A stretch of DNA of 64,000 nt from NCBI RefSeq assembly GCF_900107645.1, contig NZ_FNQN01000009.1, positions 101,086 through 165,085 on the forward strand. Direction: 5' to 3'. This DNA is from Desulfuromusa kysingii. GTDB lineage: Bacteria > Desulfobacterota > Desulfuromonadia > Desulfuromonadales > Geopsychrobacteraceae. The first letter of the stretch is position 1. Each line of letters begins with the position of its first letter. A program made the position numbers and the translations under genes. Below, piece by piece: positions 1 to 9,076 of this stretch. Under the pieces are notes generated by a model. It saw only the letters and a list, made by a program, of their open reading frames with translations. It did not search any database and was not told where the DNA came from.

Positions 1-683
1 GTATCGCAACGGCATTAGCTGCCAACGGAGCAAAGATTGTTGCTGCCGGAACAAATTTGCAAGCGACTGAAGATTTTGTCGCCGAACTTAAAGCAGCTGG
101 TACGGAGGCTATAGCAGTGCGATGTGACGTCTCGGTCGCTGCTGAAGTTGAACAACTAGTTAAGACGGCCAAGGAGACTTTTGGCCGGATAGACATTCTG
201 GTCAATAATGCCGGAATTACCCGTGACGGATTACTGTTGCGGATGAAAGAAGAGGACTGGGATGCAGTTCTTGACATTAACCTAAAGGGTGCTTTTTTAT
301 GCACTCGAGCAGTGTCTAAGCTCATGACGAAACAACGCTGTGGCCGGATTATTAATATCGTTTCAGTTGTAGGTCAGACCGGAAATCCAGGACAAGCAAA
401 CTACTGTGCCAGCAAAGCGGGACTGATGGGGTTGACCCGTTCTAATGCTCAGGAGTTGGCGAAGCGAAATATTACAGTCAATGCGGTCGCTCCAGGATTT
501 ATTGCCACCGATATGACCGATTCTCTCCCTGAAGAGCAACGTCAGGATTTGGCAGCAAGGATACCATTAGCAAGATTAGGGTCGGTTGAGGATATCTCTC
601 ATGCTGTGCTTTTTCTTGCATCTGATCATGCAGGGTATATAACAGGGCAGGTAATCGGTGTTAATGGCGGAATGTACATGTAA
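1..683 (+). CDS. fabG: 3-oxoacyl-[ACP] reductase, 5'-truncated by window edge
   Basis: NADPH-dependent reduction of 3-oxoacyl-ACP in fatty acid elongation, cytosolic SDR family. The reading frame is open from base 3 with no start, so the gene begins before the window; 226 residues are visible against about 247 usual, so roughly 20 N-terminal residues including the start of the Rossmann glycine motif are missing. Visible SDR signatures are the NNAG motif (VNNAGITRDG), the catalytic serine region (NIVSVVGQTG) and YCASK carrying the Tyr-x3-Lys pair. The C-terminus ITGQVIGVNGGMYM is typical of FabG. It lies immediately before acpP and fabF, the usual fab cluster order, so assignment to FabG rather than another SDR is secure. 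Confidence 0.95.
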   Translation, partial: IATALAANGAKIVAAGTNLQATEDFVAELKAAGTEAIAVRCDVSVAAEVEQLVKTAKETFGRIDILVNNAGITRDGLLLRMKEEDWDAVLDINLKGAFLCTRAVSKLMTKQRCGRIINIVSVVGQTGNPGQANYCASKAGLMGLTRSNAQELAKRNITVNAVAPGFIATDMTDSLPEEQRQDLAARIPLARLGSVEDISHAVLFLASDHAGYITGQVIGVNGGMYM

Positions 684-734
684 GTAACAGGCTTATTGAA
701 AAGCCTACATAACTTAAAAAAAAGGAGAAAGTAG

Positions 735-968
735 ATGGCTTCTATTGAGGAAAGAGTAAAACAGATTGTTGCTGAGCAACTTGGTGTGGATGAAGAACAG
801 GTTGTTGATTCAGCCGCTTTTATGGATGATTTAGGCGCAGATTCTTTGGACACTGTTGAATTGGTCATGGCTTTGGAAGAAGAGTTTGATGTTGAGATTT
901 CTGATGAAGATGCAGAAAAAATTCAAACCGTGAAAAATGCTATTGACTATATCAACAAAGCTTCCTGA
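735..968 (+). CDS. acpP: acyl carrier protein
   Basis: Small acidic carrier of acyl chains for fatty acid synthesis. The 77-residue length is standard. The phosphopantetheine attachment site is Ser37 in [10 protein letters not shown]. The start ATG is preceded by a strong Shine-Dalgarno AAAGGAGAAA. It sits 51 bp after fabG and before fabF, with a terminator directly behind it, so the gene can be made in excess over its neighbours. No oddities. Confidence 0.97.
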   Translation: MASIEERVKQIVAEQLGVDEEQVVDSAAFMDDLGADSLDTVELVMALEEEFDVEISDEDAEKIQTVKNAIDYINKAS

Positions 969-975
969 TTAACTG

Positions 976-1012
976 CGGTGGTGTCGGAGTCCTAATCTGA
1001 CGCCACCGTTTT
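976..1012 (+). terminator. intrinsic terminator after acpP
   Basis: A 10-bp stem (976-985 with 999-1008, one U-G pair) closes a 13-nt loop and is followed by TTTTATTTGTTT. It would end or attenuate the fabG-acpP transcript before fabF. Confidence 0.75.
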
Positions 1013-1065
1013 ATTTGTTTCTGTTTGATGACTAAATATTCCTCATTTTTAAAGAGAGATTTTTT

Positions 1066-2298
1066 ATGCGTAGAGTCGTAGTAACCGGACTTGGTGTCGT
1101 ATCTCCCTTAGGAACTGGTGTTGAAAAAAACTGGGCAGCGGTAACCAGTGGTCAAAGTGGCATCAGTGCGATTACCCGCTTTGATGCTTCTGAGCTACCG
1201 ACCCAAATCGCCGGTGAAGTCAAAGATTTTAATGCTGAAGACTATATTGCGAAGAAGGAGATCAAGAAGATGGATCTCTTCATTCAGTATGGGCTTGCTG
1301 CTGCGGAAATGGCACTGCAAGATTCTGGTCTTGAAATCAATGATGTTAACGCTGAACGTGTTGGGGTGTTAGTGGGTTCAGGGTTGGGAGGCCTTCCTGC
1401 AATCGAGAAATACCATCAGGTGTTGCTTGAGCGGGGTTATAAAAAAATCACCCCCTTCTTTATTCCTATGCTGATCATCAACCTCGCTCCTGGACAGATC
1501 TCGATAAAGTTTGGTGCTAAAGGTCCAAATCTCTCTTCTGTCTCTGCGTGCGCAACGGGAACTCATTCCATTGGTGATGCGTATCATATGATCGCCAGAG
1601 GCGATGCCGATGCGATGTTTGCCGGGGGTACGGAATCAACAATTACTCCCTTAGGGATTGGCGGTTTTAATGTTATGAAAGCGCTGTCAACCCGCAATGA
1701 CAGCCCGCAGACCGCAAGCCGACCTTTTGAAAAAAATCGTGATGGTTTTATTATGGCTGAAGGTGCCGGCATTCTCATGCTTGAAGAGTATGAAAGTGCG
1801 AAGAAGCGTGGTGCGGATATCTACTGTGAGGTGGCAGGATACGGGTTAAGCAGTGACGCTCACCATTTGACGCAACCAGCTCCGGGCGGTGAAGGTGCCT
1901 CTCGGTGTATTAAGATGGCTCTCCATAATGCGGGTTTAAATCCTGAGCAAATTGACTATGTCAATGCCCATGGAACATCTACATATTTCAATGATCTCTA
2001 TGAGACGATGGCGATAAAAAATGTTTTTGGCGATCATTCTAAAAAAATTATGGTCAGTTCTACCAAGAGTATGACGGGGCATGGACTCGGATCTGCGGGA
2101 GGTATCGAAGCTGCCTTTTCTGCTTTAGTGCTGAAGCATGGCGTGATTCCGCCAACGATCAACTATGACGAACCTGATCCTGAGTGTGATCTGGATTATG
2201 TCCCTAATCAAGCCCGACAAGTCGATTGCCAGGCGGTAATATCTAACTCATTTGGCTTTGGTGGTACGAATGCAACCCTGGCCTTTCGTAAAATCTGA
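1066..2298 (+). CDS. fabF: beta-ketoacyl-ACP synthase II
   Basis: Condensing enzyme that elongates acyl-ACP with malonyl-ACP. At 410 residues it matches FabF. The Cys-His-His triad is visible: Cys162 in [11 protein letters not shown], His near 302 in NAHGTST and His near 339 in [11 protein letters not shown]. The C-terminal [14 protein letters not shown] is the family signature. The segment after the first His reads [12 protein letters not shown] instead of the more common STPLND, a small deviation outside the catalytic residues. The ATG follows AGAGAGATTTTTT. It is followed at 8 bp by rpiB. Confidence 0.96.
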   Translation: MRRVVVTGLGVVSPLGTGVEKNWAAVTSGQSGISAITRFDASELPTQIAGEVKDFNAEDYIAKKEIKKMDLFIQYGLAAAEMALQDSGLEINDVNAERVGVLVGSGLGGLPAIEKYHQVLLERGYKKITPFFIPMLIINLAPGQISIKFGAKGPNLSSVSACATGTHSIGDAYHMIARGDADAMFAGGTESTITPLGIGGFNVMKALSTRNDSPQTASRPFEKNRDGFIMAEGAGILMLEEYESAKKRGADIYCEVAGYGLSSDAHHLTQPAPGGEGASRCIKMALHNAGLNPEQIDYVNAHGTSTYFNDLYETMAIKNVFGDHSKKIMVSSTKSMTGHGLGSAGGIEAAFSALVLKHGVIPPTINYDEPDPECDLDYVPNQARQVDCQAVISNSFGFGGTNATLAFRKI

Positions 2299-2306
2299 GG
2301 TGTTCA

Positions 2307-2756
2307 ATGTTAGTCATTGGTAGTGATCATGGTGGATATGAATTAAAAACTGCGATTATCGAATTGTTAAAAGAGCGAGGTGTCGAGTTTGCCGATTTAG
2401 GGACGGATGGTGGCGACTCTGTTGACTATCCAGACTTTGCTGAAAAAGTTGCAGGTGCCGTTTCTACAGGTGAGGCCGACTTAGGTATTTTAATCTGCGG
2501 CACAGGTATTGGTATGTCGATCTCTGCCAATAAATTTGCTGGGGTTCGTGCCGCTCTGGTTCATGATGAATTTACGGCGCAGATGGCTCGGGAGCATAAC
2601 AATGCCAATATCCTCGTCATGGGGGGGCGAGTTCTGTCTCTTGAGCAAGGAAAAAAATTTGTTGAAATCTGGTTAGATACTCAATTTGAAGGGGGCCGAC
2701 ACCAGAACCGGCTTGACAAAATTACCGCTATTGAAAAGCGGGTTAACTCGATATAA
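2307..2756 (+). CDS. rpiB: ribose-5-phosphate isomerase B
   Basis: Interconverts ribose-5-phosphate and ribulose-5-phosphate in the pentose phosphate pathway, supplying pentose for the nucleotide and riboflavin genes downstream. 149 residues, normal for RpiB/LacAB proteins. Visible motifs are the N-terminal GSDHGGYELK and the catalytic cysteine (Cys64) in ILICGTGIGMSISANK. It starts 8 bp after fabF and is closed by an intrinsic terminator before glyA. Confidence 0.94.
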   Translation: MLVIGSDHGGYELKTAIIELLKERGVEFADLGTDGGDSVDYPDFAEKVAGAVSTGEADLGILICGTGIGMSISANKFAGVRAALVHDEFTAQMAREHNNANILVMGGRVLSLEQGKKFVEIWLDTQFEGGRHQNRLDKITAIEKRVNSI

Positions 2757-2761
2757 ATTAG

Positions 2762-2789
2762 ACGGGGCTGAGTGAATGCCTCGTTTTTT
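2762..2789 (+). terminator. intrinsic terminator after rpiB
   Basis: Stem ACGGGGC (2762-2768) with GCCTCGT (2778-2784), 9-nt loop, then a run of T. Located just past the rpiB stop. Confidence 0.7.
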
Positions 2790-2831
2790 ATTTAAAGCTC
2801 TTTGATTCGATGTGAGAGGATACAAACAGGT

Positions 2832-4079
2832 ATGAGCAATCTTAAAGATTTTGATCCAGAGATTTTTCAGGTGATTAACAAGGAAACGCAACGCCAAGAA
2901 TACAATCTTGAGTTTATCGCTTCAGAAAACTTTGTCAGTGAAGCGGTTATGGAGGCTCAGGGTTCGGTTCTGACCAACAAATATGCAGAAGGTTATCCCT
3001 CTAAGCGCTATTATGGCGGCTGTGAGTTTGTCGACGTCGCGGAACAATTAGCTATAGATCGTGCCAAAGAGTTATTTGGGGCTGAACATGTCAACGTGCA
3101 ACCGCACTCAGGTTCTCAGGCAAATATGGCTGTCTATATGGCTGTTTGTAAGCCTGGCGACACGATCCTTGGTATGAATCTGGCCCATGGAGGGCATTTG
3201 ACCCATGGCTCTTCGGTCAATTTTTCCGGGAAACTCTACAACATTGTCCCTTATGGACTAAGTGCCGAAACAGGAACGATCGACTATGAAGAGGTTGAGC
3301 GCCTTGCCAAAGAGCACCAACCGAAGCTGATTGTTGTCGGTGCCAGCGCTTATCCGCGTGAGATTGATTTTCCTGCATTTCGTCGGATTGCTGATTCAGT
3401 CGGTGCTGCCGTAATGGTGGATATGGCTCACATTGCTGGGTTGGTTGCTGCGGGCATCCATTCCAATCCAGTCCCCTATGCAGAATTTGTCACGACGACG
3501 ACCCATAAAACCTTGCGCGGGCCTCGTGGTGGGATGATCCTGTGTACGGAGGAATGGGGTAAGAAAATCAATAGCAGTATCTTCCCTGGCATTCAGGGTG
3601 GACCACTGATGCATGTTATTGCCGCAAAGGCAGTCGCTTTTAAAGAAGCACTGCGGCCTGAATTTAAGGATTATGCGGCACAGGTGGTCAAAAATGCCCA
3701 AGCTTTGGCTGGCGCATTGGTTGATAAAGGGTATAATCTGGTGTCTGGTGGTACTGATAACCATTTGATGTTGGTTGATTTCACTGGTACCGATATTACC
3801 GGTAAGGTTGCCGAAAAAACTCTGGAAGATGCGGGGATTACAGTCAACAAAAATGCTGTTCCTTTTGATTCCCGATCGCCATTTATTACCAGTGGAATAC
3901 GGGTTGGAACGCCAGCGACAACAACACGGGGCTTAAAAGAAGCTGACATGCGGCAAGTGGCCGAATGGATCGATCGTGCTTTGCAAAATATTGATAACGC
4001 TGCGGCGTTAGCGACGATTCGCGCTGAGGTGAAAGAGCTTTGTCTGCGGTTTCCTCTCTACGCGCATCGATTGCAGTAG
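2832..4079 (+). CDS. glyA: serine hydroxymethyltransferase
   Basis: PLP enzyme converting serine and tetrahydrofolate to glycine and methylene-THF, the main one-carbon entry. 415 residues from the ATG at 2832 ([12 protein letters not shown]). An upstream in-frame ATG at 2802 would add ten residues without family support, and GAGAGGA fits the 2832 start. The PLP lysine is Lys226 in [14 protein letters not shown]; the N-terminal [10 protein letters not shown] and [13 protein letters not shown] segments are family-typical. It is followed at 6 bp by the dCMP deaminase, so one-carbon and thymidylate precursor genes are adjacent. Confidence 0.97.
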   Translation: MSNLKDFDPEIFQVINKETQRQEYNLEFIASENFVSEAVMEAQGSVLTNKYAEGYPSKRYYGGCEFVDVAEQLAIDRAKELFGAEHVNVQPHSGSQANMAVYMAVCKPGDTILGMNLAHGGHLTHGSSVNFSGKLYNIVPYGLSAETGTIDYEEVERLAKEHQPKLIVVGASAYPREIDFPAFRRIADSVGAAVMVDMAHIAGLVAAGIHSNPVPYAEFVTTTTHKTLRGPRGGMILCTEEWGKKINSSIFPGIQGGPLMHVIAAKAVAFKEALRPEFKDYAAQVVKNAQALAGALVDKGYNLVSGGTDNHLMLVDFTGTDITGKVAEKTLEDAGITVNKNAVPFDSRSPFITSGIRVGTPATTTRGLKEADMRQVAEWIDRALQNIDNAAALATIRAEVKELCLRFPLYAHRLQ

Positions 4080-4088
4080 GAGATATTG

Positions 4089-4547
4089 ATGAAGCGGCCA
4101 GGCTGGGATGAATATTTTATGCAGATAACGCAACTGGTCGCTACGCGTTCAACTTGTATGCGGAGAAAAGTTGGGGCGCTGTTGGTTAAAGATAAGAATA
4201 TTCTGGCAACGGGCTATAATGGTGTGCCGAGTGGTATCACCCATTGTGATGTTACCGGATGTTTGCGCGACCAATTAAACGTCCCTTCGGGGGAGCGGCA
4301 CGAACTGTGTCGCGGCCTGCACGCTGAGCAGAATGCCATCATTCAGGCCGCAAAGCATGGCGCTGGGATATCAGGTTCAATCCTCTATTGTACAGATTCA
4401 CCCTGTATTATTTGTAGCAAGATGCTGATCAATGCCGGAGTGACCAAGGTGGTATTTGGTCGGGGCTATCCAGACAAGTTATCTTTAGAGATGTTAGCTG
4501 AGGCCGGAATCAGCTTTCATCAACATGTGGGAGAAGCTCAGGAATGA
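4089..4547 (+). CDS. deoxycytidylate (dCMP) deaminase
   Basis: Zinc-dependent deamination of dCMP to dUMP for thymidylate synthesis. The zinc ligands appear in GLHAEQNAI and PCIICSKML (His, and the two Cys of PCxxC). About 152 residues, normal for the ComEB/dCMP deaminase family. An in-frame TTG lies 3 bp earlier at 4086, but the AGGAG at 4078-4082 is correctly spaced from the ATG at 4089. The stop overlaps the start of nrdR (ATGA), indicating translational coupling. Confidence 0.9.
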   Translation: MKRPGWDEYFMQITQLVATRSTCMRRKVGALLVKDKNILATGYNGVPSGITHCDVTGCLRDQLNVPSGERHELCRGLHAEQNAIIQAAKHGAGISGSILYCTDSPCIICSKMLINAGVTKVVFGRGYPDKLSLEMLAEAGISFHQHVGEAQE

Positions 4548-5002
4548 ATTGTCCTTTTTGCCGTTATGCCGATACCAAGGTGGTTGATTCCCGGCTTGGG
4601 AAAGAGGGTAATAATGTCCGTCGTAGACGGGAGTGTCCATCTTGCGAGCGTCGTTTTACGACCTACGAACGAGTTGAAGAAATTCTGCCATGGGTGATAA
4701 AAAAAGATGGTCGTCGCGAACCGTTTGATCGCACGAAGATTATTTCCGGAATGCAGCGAGCTTGTGAAAAACGTCCGGTTTCGGTCGAAGAGATAGAAGC
4801 CTTAGTAGATCAATTAGAACGACGCTTTCAGGAGTGTGGTGATAAAGAAATTGCCGCAAGTTGGATCGGTGAAGCGGTGATGGACATCCTCCATGATGTT
4901 GATGAGGTCGCCTACGTTCGCTTTGCATCCGTGTACCGTCAGTTTAAGGATATTAACGAGTTTATGTCAGAACTCAACGATCTATTGAAAAATTCACACT
5001 GA
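4544..5002 (+). CDS. nrdR: transcriptional repressor NrdR
   Basis: Zinc-ribbon/ATP-cone repressor of ribonucleotide reductase genes. 152 residues. The N-terminal zinc ribbon has two CxxC pairs (MNCPFC and CPSC); the ATP-cone follows from about residue 46 ([18 protein letters not shown]). The C-terminus [19 protein letters not shown] is the family hallmark. It overlaps the dCMP deaminase by 4 bp and precedes the riboflavin genes, a common arrangement in Gram-negatives. Confidence 0.97.
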   Translation: MNCPFCRYADTKVVDSRLGKEGNNVRRRRECPSCERRFTTYERVEEILPWVIKKDGRREPFDRTKIISGMQRACEKRPVSVEEIEALVDQLERRFQECGDKEIAASWIGEAVMDILHDVDEVAYVRFASVYRQFKDINEFMSELNDLLKNSH

Positions 5003-5030
5003 CAGTTCTGATTTTGTGTTAACTGTAAGT

Positions 5031-5059
5031 GCCGGAATATCCATTGGTGATATTCCGGC
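5031..5059 (+). terminator. perfect 11-bp hairpin between nrdR and ribD
   Basis: GCCGGAATATC (5031-5041) pairs perfectly with GATATTCCGGC (5049-5059) around a 7-nt loop. The following GTTTGCATTTAA is only moderately T-rich, so this could be a terminator/attenuator for nrdR or a leader structure for ribD. No FMN-riboswitch consensus was seen here. Confidence 0.5.
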
Positions 5060-5091
5060 GTTTGCATTTAATCCGCAGGGATTTATCAATA

Positions 5092-6207
5092 ATGACCGAG
5101 TTAAAGCATCAACATTATATGCAGGTCGCATTGAATGCCGCTCTAAAAGGGGTCGGTCGGACGGCTCCTAACCCTCCAGTCGGTGCCGTTATCGTCAAAT
5201 CAGATCAAATTGTCGGTGTTGGCTTCCATCCTCAGGCGGGCCAACCTCATGCTGAAATATTTGCTCTGGAGCAGGCCGGAGATAATGCCCGGGGGGCGGA
5301 TATCTATGTGACTCTGGAGCCCTGCTCACATTATGGGAAGACACCACCTTGTGCTGATGCTTTGATTGCTGCTGGGATCAAGGCTGTTTATATCGGGGTT
5401 GTTGATCCCAATCCTCAGGTTGCTGGTAGGGGAGTTAAGAAACTTCAGAATGCTGGTGTCGTGGTGCAGACAGGAGTTCTCGAATCCGAATGCCTGCAAT
5501 TGATCAAGCCTTTTCGTAAACACATTGTGACGGGTCTTCCGTTTACTATTTATAAAGCTGCCGTGACTCTGGATGGCAATACAGCGACAAAATCGGGAGA
5601 TTCTCGTTGGGTCTCTGGTGAAGCAAGCCTTTTGACTGTGCATCAACTGCGTGATCGAGTTGATGCTATCATGGTTGGTATTGGTACCGTGCTTAACGAC
5701 GACCCGTTGCTAAATACGCGTCTACCTGATGGCGATGGTCGTGACCCGATGCGAATCGTTGTTGATAGTCAGCTGCGTATTGATCCCCGTTGCCGGTTGT
5801 TGACACAGGAATCAACAGCGCAATCGATGATTGCGACCATTTCAACTGATACTAAAAAAATTTCGATATTGCGAGATATGGGGGTAGATGTTGTTGTCCT
5901 CCCTTCAGTGTCTGGACGTGTCTCGTTGCCTGCCTTATGGACTTACTTAGGACAACAAAATATCCAACGATTGCTTTTAGAGGGGGGAGCAACTTTGGCT
6001 ACTGAGGCTCTTCATCATGAGTTAATTGATCAACTGATGGTGTTTATTGCCCCTAAGTTGCTTGGTGGCTCCTCTTTGTTTAGACTATTTTCCGGGACCG
6101 GTTGCGACAAAATGGGAGATGCGATCCAACTGGAAAATTTAGATTATCAACAGGTTGGCGAAGACCTGCTGATTACAGGAGATATTGCGTCATGTTTACC
6201 GGATTAA
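5092..6207 (+). CDS. ribD: riboflavin biosynthesis deaminase/reductase
   Basis: Bifunctional enzyme for steps two and three of riboflavin synthesis. The start is the ATG at 5092 (MTELKHQHYM), giving 371 residues; an in-frame GTG at 5029 lies inside the upstream hairpin and is unlikely. The N-terminal deaminase carries HAEIFAL and PCSHYGKTPPCADAL zinc motifs (about residues 48-85). The C-terminal NADPH reductase starts near residue 145 (PFTIYKAAVTLDGN) and has the GG motif in LLLEGGATLA. The gene overlaps ribE by 16 bp, so the riboflavin genes are coupled. Confidence 0.96.
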   Translation: MTELKHQHYMQVALNAALKGVGRTAPNPPVGAVIVKSDQIVGVGFHPQAGQPHAEIFALEQAGDNARGADIYVTLEPCSHYGKTPPCADALIAAGIKAVYIGVVDPNPQVAGRGVKKLQNAGVVVQTGVLESECLQLIKPFRKHIVTGLPFTIYKAAVTLDGNTATKSGDSRWVSGEASLLTVHQLRDRVDAIMVGIGTVLNDDPLLNTRLPDGDGRDPMRIVVDSQLRIDPRCRLLTQESTAQSMIATISTDTKKISILRDMGVDVVVLPSVSGRVSLPALWTYLGQQNIQRLLLEGGATLATEALHHELIDQLMVFIAPKLLGGSSLFRLFSGTGCDKMGDAIQLENLDYQQVGEDLLITGDIASCLPD

Positions 6208-6842
6208 TTCAGTCTATCGGTCAGGTACGTGCCCTGAAGCAACAACCACGTTCCGCGCAATTGCAGATTTCCAGTAGCTTGGTCAACGAGGATTTGCAGC
6301 TCGGTGAGAGTATCGCTGTGAATGGTGCGTGCTTAACTGTCGTCTCCTGGGATAATAGTAGCTTCACTGTTGATGTTTCACCAGAAACCTTAAATTGTAC
6401 AACGTTGGGTCATTTAAAAGGGGATCAGCTCGTAAATCTTGAACGGGCTTTGCGGTTGTCGGATCGTTTGGGGGGGCACCTGGTCAGCGGGCATATAGAT
6501 TGTATTGCTACCGTAAAGCGCCGTTATGAGGATCAGAATGCAATTAGATTTGAATTTTCAGTCCCTCAGGAAGCGATCAGATATCTAGTCGAAAAAGGGT
6601 CAGTTGCCATTGATGGCGTCAGCCTGACCGTCAATAAAGTCGGTACAGATATGTTTTCTGTCGCGGTTATACCCCATTCCCTGGAAATGACAACATTAAA
6701 AGATTGTCGAGAAGGGTCGCAAGTGAATATCGAAACTGATTTGCTCGGGCGCTATGTCGAACGGCTACTCCATCGTGACAAGAATCAACCTAAAGAGACA
6801 AATGTTGATTTTGACTTTCTTGCTAAAAATGGTTTTCTGTGA
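6192..6842 (+). CDS. ribE: riboflavin synthase alpha subunit
   Basis: Dismutates two 6,7-dimethyl-8-ribityllumazines to riboflavin. The start ATG at 6192 (MFTGLIQSIGQV) lies inside the end of ribD; longer in-frame extensions only read ribD sequence. 216 residues with the two-fold lumazine-binding repeat: NGACLTVV and GGHLVSGHID in the first barrel, DGVSLTVN and LGRYVERLL in the second. Often also called ribC. It is followed at 40 bp by ribBA. Confidence 0.96.
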   Translation: MFTGLIQSIGQVRALKQQPRSAQLQISSSLVNEDLQLGESIAVNGACLTVVSWDNSSFTVDVSPETLNCTTLGHLKGDQLVNLERALRLSDRLGGHLVSGHIDCIATVKRRYEDQNAIRFEFSVPQEAIRYLVEKGSVAIDGVSLTVNKVGTDMFSVAVIPHSLEMTTLKDCREGSQVNIETDLLGRYVERLLHRDKNQPKETNVDFDFLAKNGFL

Positions 6843-6882
6843 GATAAAATCTGCTTGCAGATAACACAAAGGGATTTAAATT

Positions 6883-8088
6883 ATGCAAATTGAAAAAATA
6901 GACGCAGCGCTTGACGATATTCGCGCTGGAAAGATGGTGATTCTTGTCGATGATGAGGATCGTGAAAACGAAGGTGATCTGGTCGTTGCTGCTGAGTTGG
7001 TGACACCTGAAATTATCAATTTTATGGCAACCCATGGGCGCGGATTGATCTGCCTTTCATTGACAGAAGAGCGTGCTGATGAACTTGAATTACCGTTAAT
7101 GGTGACGGAGAATAACTCCTCTTTCGGCACCGCTTTTACCGTTTCTATTGAGGCACGTCAGGGGGTCACGACAGGGATTTCAGTTGCTGATCGCGCCCGG
7201 ACCATTCAAGTTGCTGTTGCTGATGAGACCACGCCACAAGATTTAGCCCACCCTGGACATGTCTTTCCGTTGCGGGCTAAAAAAGGTGGAGTTATGGTGC
7301 GTACGGGACAGACAGAGGGTTCTGTTGATCTTGCGCGCTTAGCAGGGCTTAAACCTGCCGGGGTCATCTGTGAAATAATGAATGATGATGGGACCATGGC
7401 GCGCATGCCACAGCTTGAAGTGTTTGCCCAGGCACATGACATTAAAATTATTTCGGTCGCTGAAATTGTTGCCTATCGGATGCGAAAAGAGTCACTGGTA
7501 CGTCGGGCTGCAGAAACCATGATTCCAACCGAGTTTGGCGGTGAATTCAGAACGATTGTCTATGAGAACGATATCGACAATGCCCAGCACGTCGCTTTGA
7601 TTAAGGGCGACGTTGATACCGATGCGCCGGTTTTGGTTCGCGTCCATTCAGAATGCTTGACAGGTGATGTCTTTGGTTCTCAACGTTGTGATTGTGGTGA
7701 ACAGCTTCATGCAGCCATGGCGCAGATTCAAAAAGAGGGGAGTGGCGTTGTTCTATATATGCGGCAAGAAGGGCGCGGCATTGGGCTGGTGAATAAAATC
7801 AAAGCTTATGCATTACAAGATCAAGGACAAGATACTGTCGAGGCTAACCACTCTTTGGGGTTTGCCGCTGATTTGCGGGATTATGGCATTGGTGCACAAA
7901 TTTTATCTGATCTAGGGATCAAAAAATTGCGTTTAATGACCAATAACCCTAAAAAGATGATCGGTCTTCAAGGCTATGGACTTGAAGTTGTTGAGCGAGT
8001 CTCAATTGAGATGGCTGCGCATAAGGAAAATCTCAGATATCTGCGCACGAAACAAAAAAGAATGGGGCATCTGCTAGAAAATCTCTAG
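6883..8088 (+). CDS. ribBA: 3,4-DHBP synthase / GTP cyclohydrolase II
   Basis: Bifunctional enzyme supplying both riboflavin precursors. 401 residues. The N-terminal RibB half has [12 protein letters not shown] and [11 protein letters not shown] (about residues 24-60). The C-terminal RibA half (from about residue 205) has the zinc site [15 protein letters not shown] and the catalytic [11 protein letters not shown]. Start ATG behind AAAGGGATTTAAATT. Second enzyme gene set of the ribD-ribE-ribBA-ribH operon. Confidence 0.97.
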   Translation: MQIEKIDAALDDIRAGKMVILVDDEDRENEGDLVVAAELVTPEIINFMATHGRGLICLSLTEERADELELPLMVTENNSSFGTAFTVSIEARQGVTTGISVADRARTIQVAVADETTPQDLAHPGHVFPLRAKKGGVMVRTGQTEGSVDLARLAGLKPAGVICEIMNDDGTMARMPQLEVFAQAHDIKIISVAEIVAYRMRKESLVRRAAETMIPTEFGGEFRTIVYENDIDNAQHVALIKGDVDTDAPVLVRVHSECLTGDVFGSQRCDCGEQLHAAMAQIQKEGSGVVLYMRQEGRGIGLVNKIKAYALQDQGQDTVEANHSLGFAADLRDYGIGAQILSDLGIKKLRLMTNNPKKMIGLQGYGLEVVERVSIEMAAHKENLRYLRTKQKRMGHLLENL

Positions 8089-8106
8089 GGTGTTCAGGAG
8101 GTCAAT

Positions 8107-8571
8107 ATGTCGAAAATAATTGAAGGAACGCTGGATGCGAAGAAGCATCGTTTTGGTATCATTGTGAGTCGATTTAACAGCTTTATTTCTGATCGTTTGT
8201 TAGAAGGGACCATTGATACTTTGACACGCCATGGCGCTGATGAGAAACAGATGACCGTTGTTAAAGTGCCAGGAGCTTTCGAACTCCCTTTGGTTGCTAA
8301 GAAGATGGCGGAATCAGATCAATATGACGCGTTAATTTGTCTTGGCGCTGTTATCCGCGGTGGAACACCGCACTTTGAATATGTCAGTGCTGAAATGACC
8401 AAAGGGATTGCATCTGTATCGCTTCAGTCTGGATTACCCATTGCCTTTGGGGTGTTAACTACAGACTCGATTGAGCAGGCGATTGAGCGCGCAGGGACTA
8501 AAGCAGGAAACAAGGGGGTTGAAGCTGCGATGAGTGCCATCGAAATGGTCAATTTATTGGGAGCTGTATAA
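8107..8571 (+). CDS. ribH: 6,7-dimethyl-8-ribityllumazine synthase
   Basis: Penultimate riboflavin enzyme, condensing the RibA/RibD branch product with DHBP. 154 residues, normal. Visible active-site segments are [17 protein letters not shown] and [14 protein letters not shown], with the catalytic His in TPHFEYV. The ATG follows CAGGAGGTCAAT, a strong ribosome site. It ends 4 bp before nusB. Confidence 0.97.
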   Translation: MSKIIEGTLDAKKHRFGIIVSRFNSFISDRLLEGTIDTLTRHGADEKQMTVVKVPGAFELPLVAKKMAESDQYDALICLGAVIRGGTPHFEYVSAEMTKGIASVSLQSGLPIAFGVLTTDSIEQAIERAGTKAGNKGVEAAMSAIEMVNLLGAV

Positions 8572-8575
8572 CCGC

Positions 8576-9052
8576 ATGTCTAATAATCGTCGTGTCGGCC
8601 GTGAATATGCGTTGAAGGTCCTATTTGCGTTACAGCTTGATAAAGGACAAGTGCAAGCAGATCAATTGCTCGCCACGTTCTTGAATAATTTCCATTTTGC
8701 GGATGACGTTTTAGGGGAGCCTTTAGATGCAGGGGATGTTTCGTTAACTACGGCAGCGCGTTTATTTACAGAGCAGATTGTCAATGGCGTTGTTGAGTAT
8801 CGCTCTGTCATCGATAAAAACATTGCTGAAGTTGCTAAAAATTGGTCGTTGGAACGAATGGCGCCTGTCGATCTGTCAATTTTAAGAATTGCGACATTTG
8901 AAATTCTTTATCAGCCCGATACCCCTGCTGCCGTTGTGATTGATGAGGCAATTGAAATTTCCAAGCGCTATGGCACCAAGGATTCACCTTCGTTTATTAA
9001 TGGTTTGCTGGATAAAATTGCAAAGAACGCAAGGACAATAAACAGGTCGTAA
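8576..9052 (+). CDS. nusB: transcription antitermination factor NusB
   Basis: All-helical RNA-binding factor for rRNA antitermination with NusE. The start at 8576 (MSNNRRVGREYALKVLF) gives 158 residues; an earlier in-frame ATG at 8534 only reads the ribH end in another frame. Signature segments are GREYALKVLFALQ, LERMAPVDLSILRIATFE and DSPSFINGLLDKI. Placement straight after ribH is conserved in many proteobacteria. Confidence 0.95.
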   Translation: MSNNRRVGREYALKVLFALQLDKGQVQADQLLATFLNNFHFADDVLGEPLDAGDVSLTTAARLFTEQIVNGVVEYRSVIDKNIAEVAKNWSLERMAPVDLSILRIATFEILYQPDTPAAVVIDEAIEISKRYGTKDSPSFINGLLDKIAKNARTINRS

Positions 9053-9076
9053 GCAGCGGCCGAATTGAGGATGTTT

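Noticed and set aside
5003..5091. FMN riboswitch before ribD
   Set aside because: The gap is only 89 bp and has none of the RFN-element consensus; it holds a simple hairpin.
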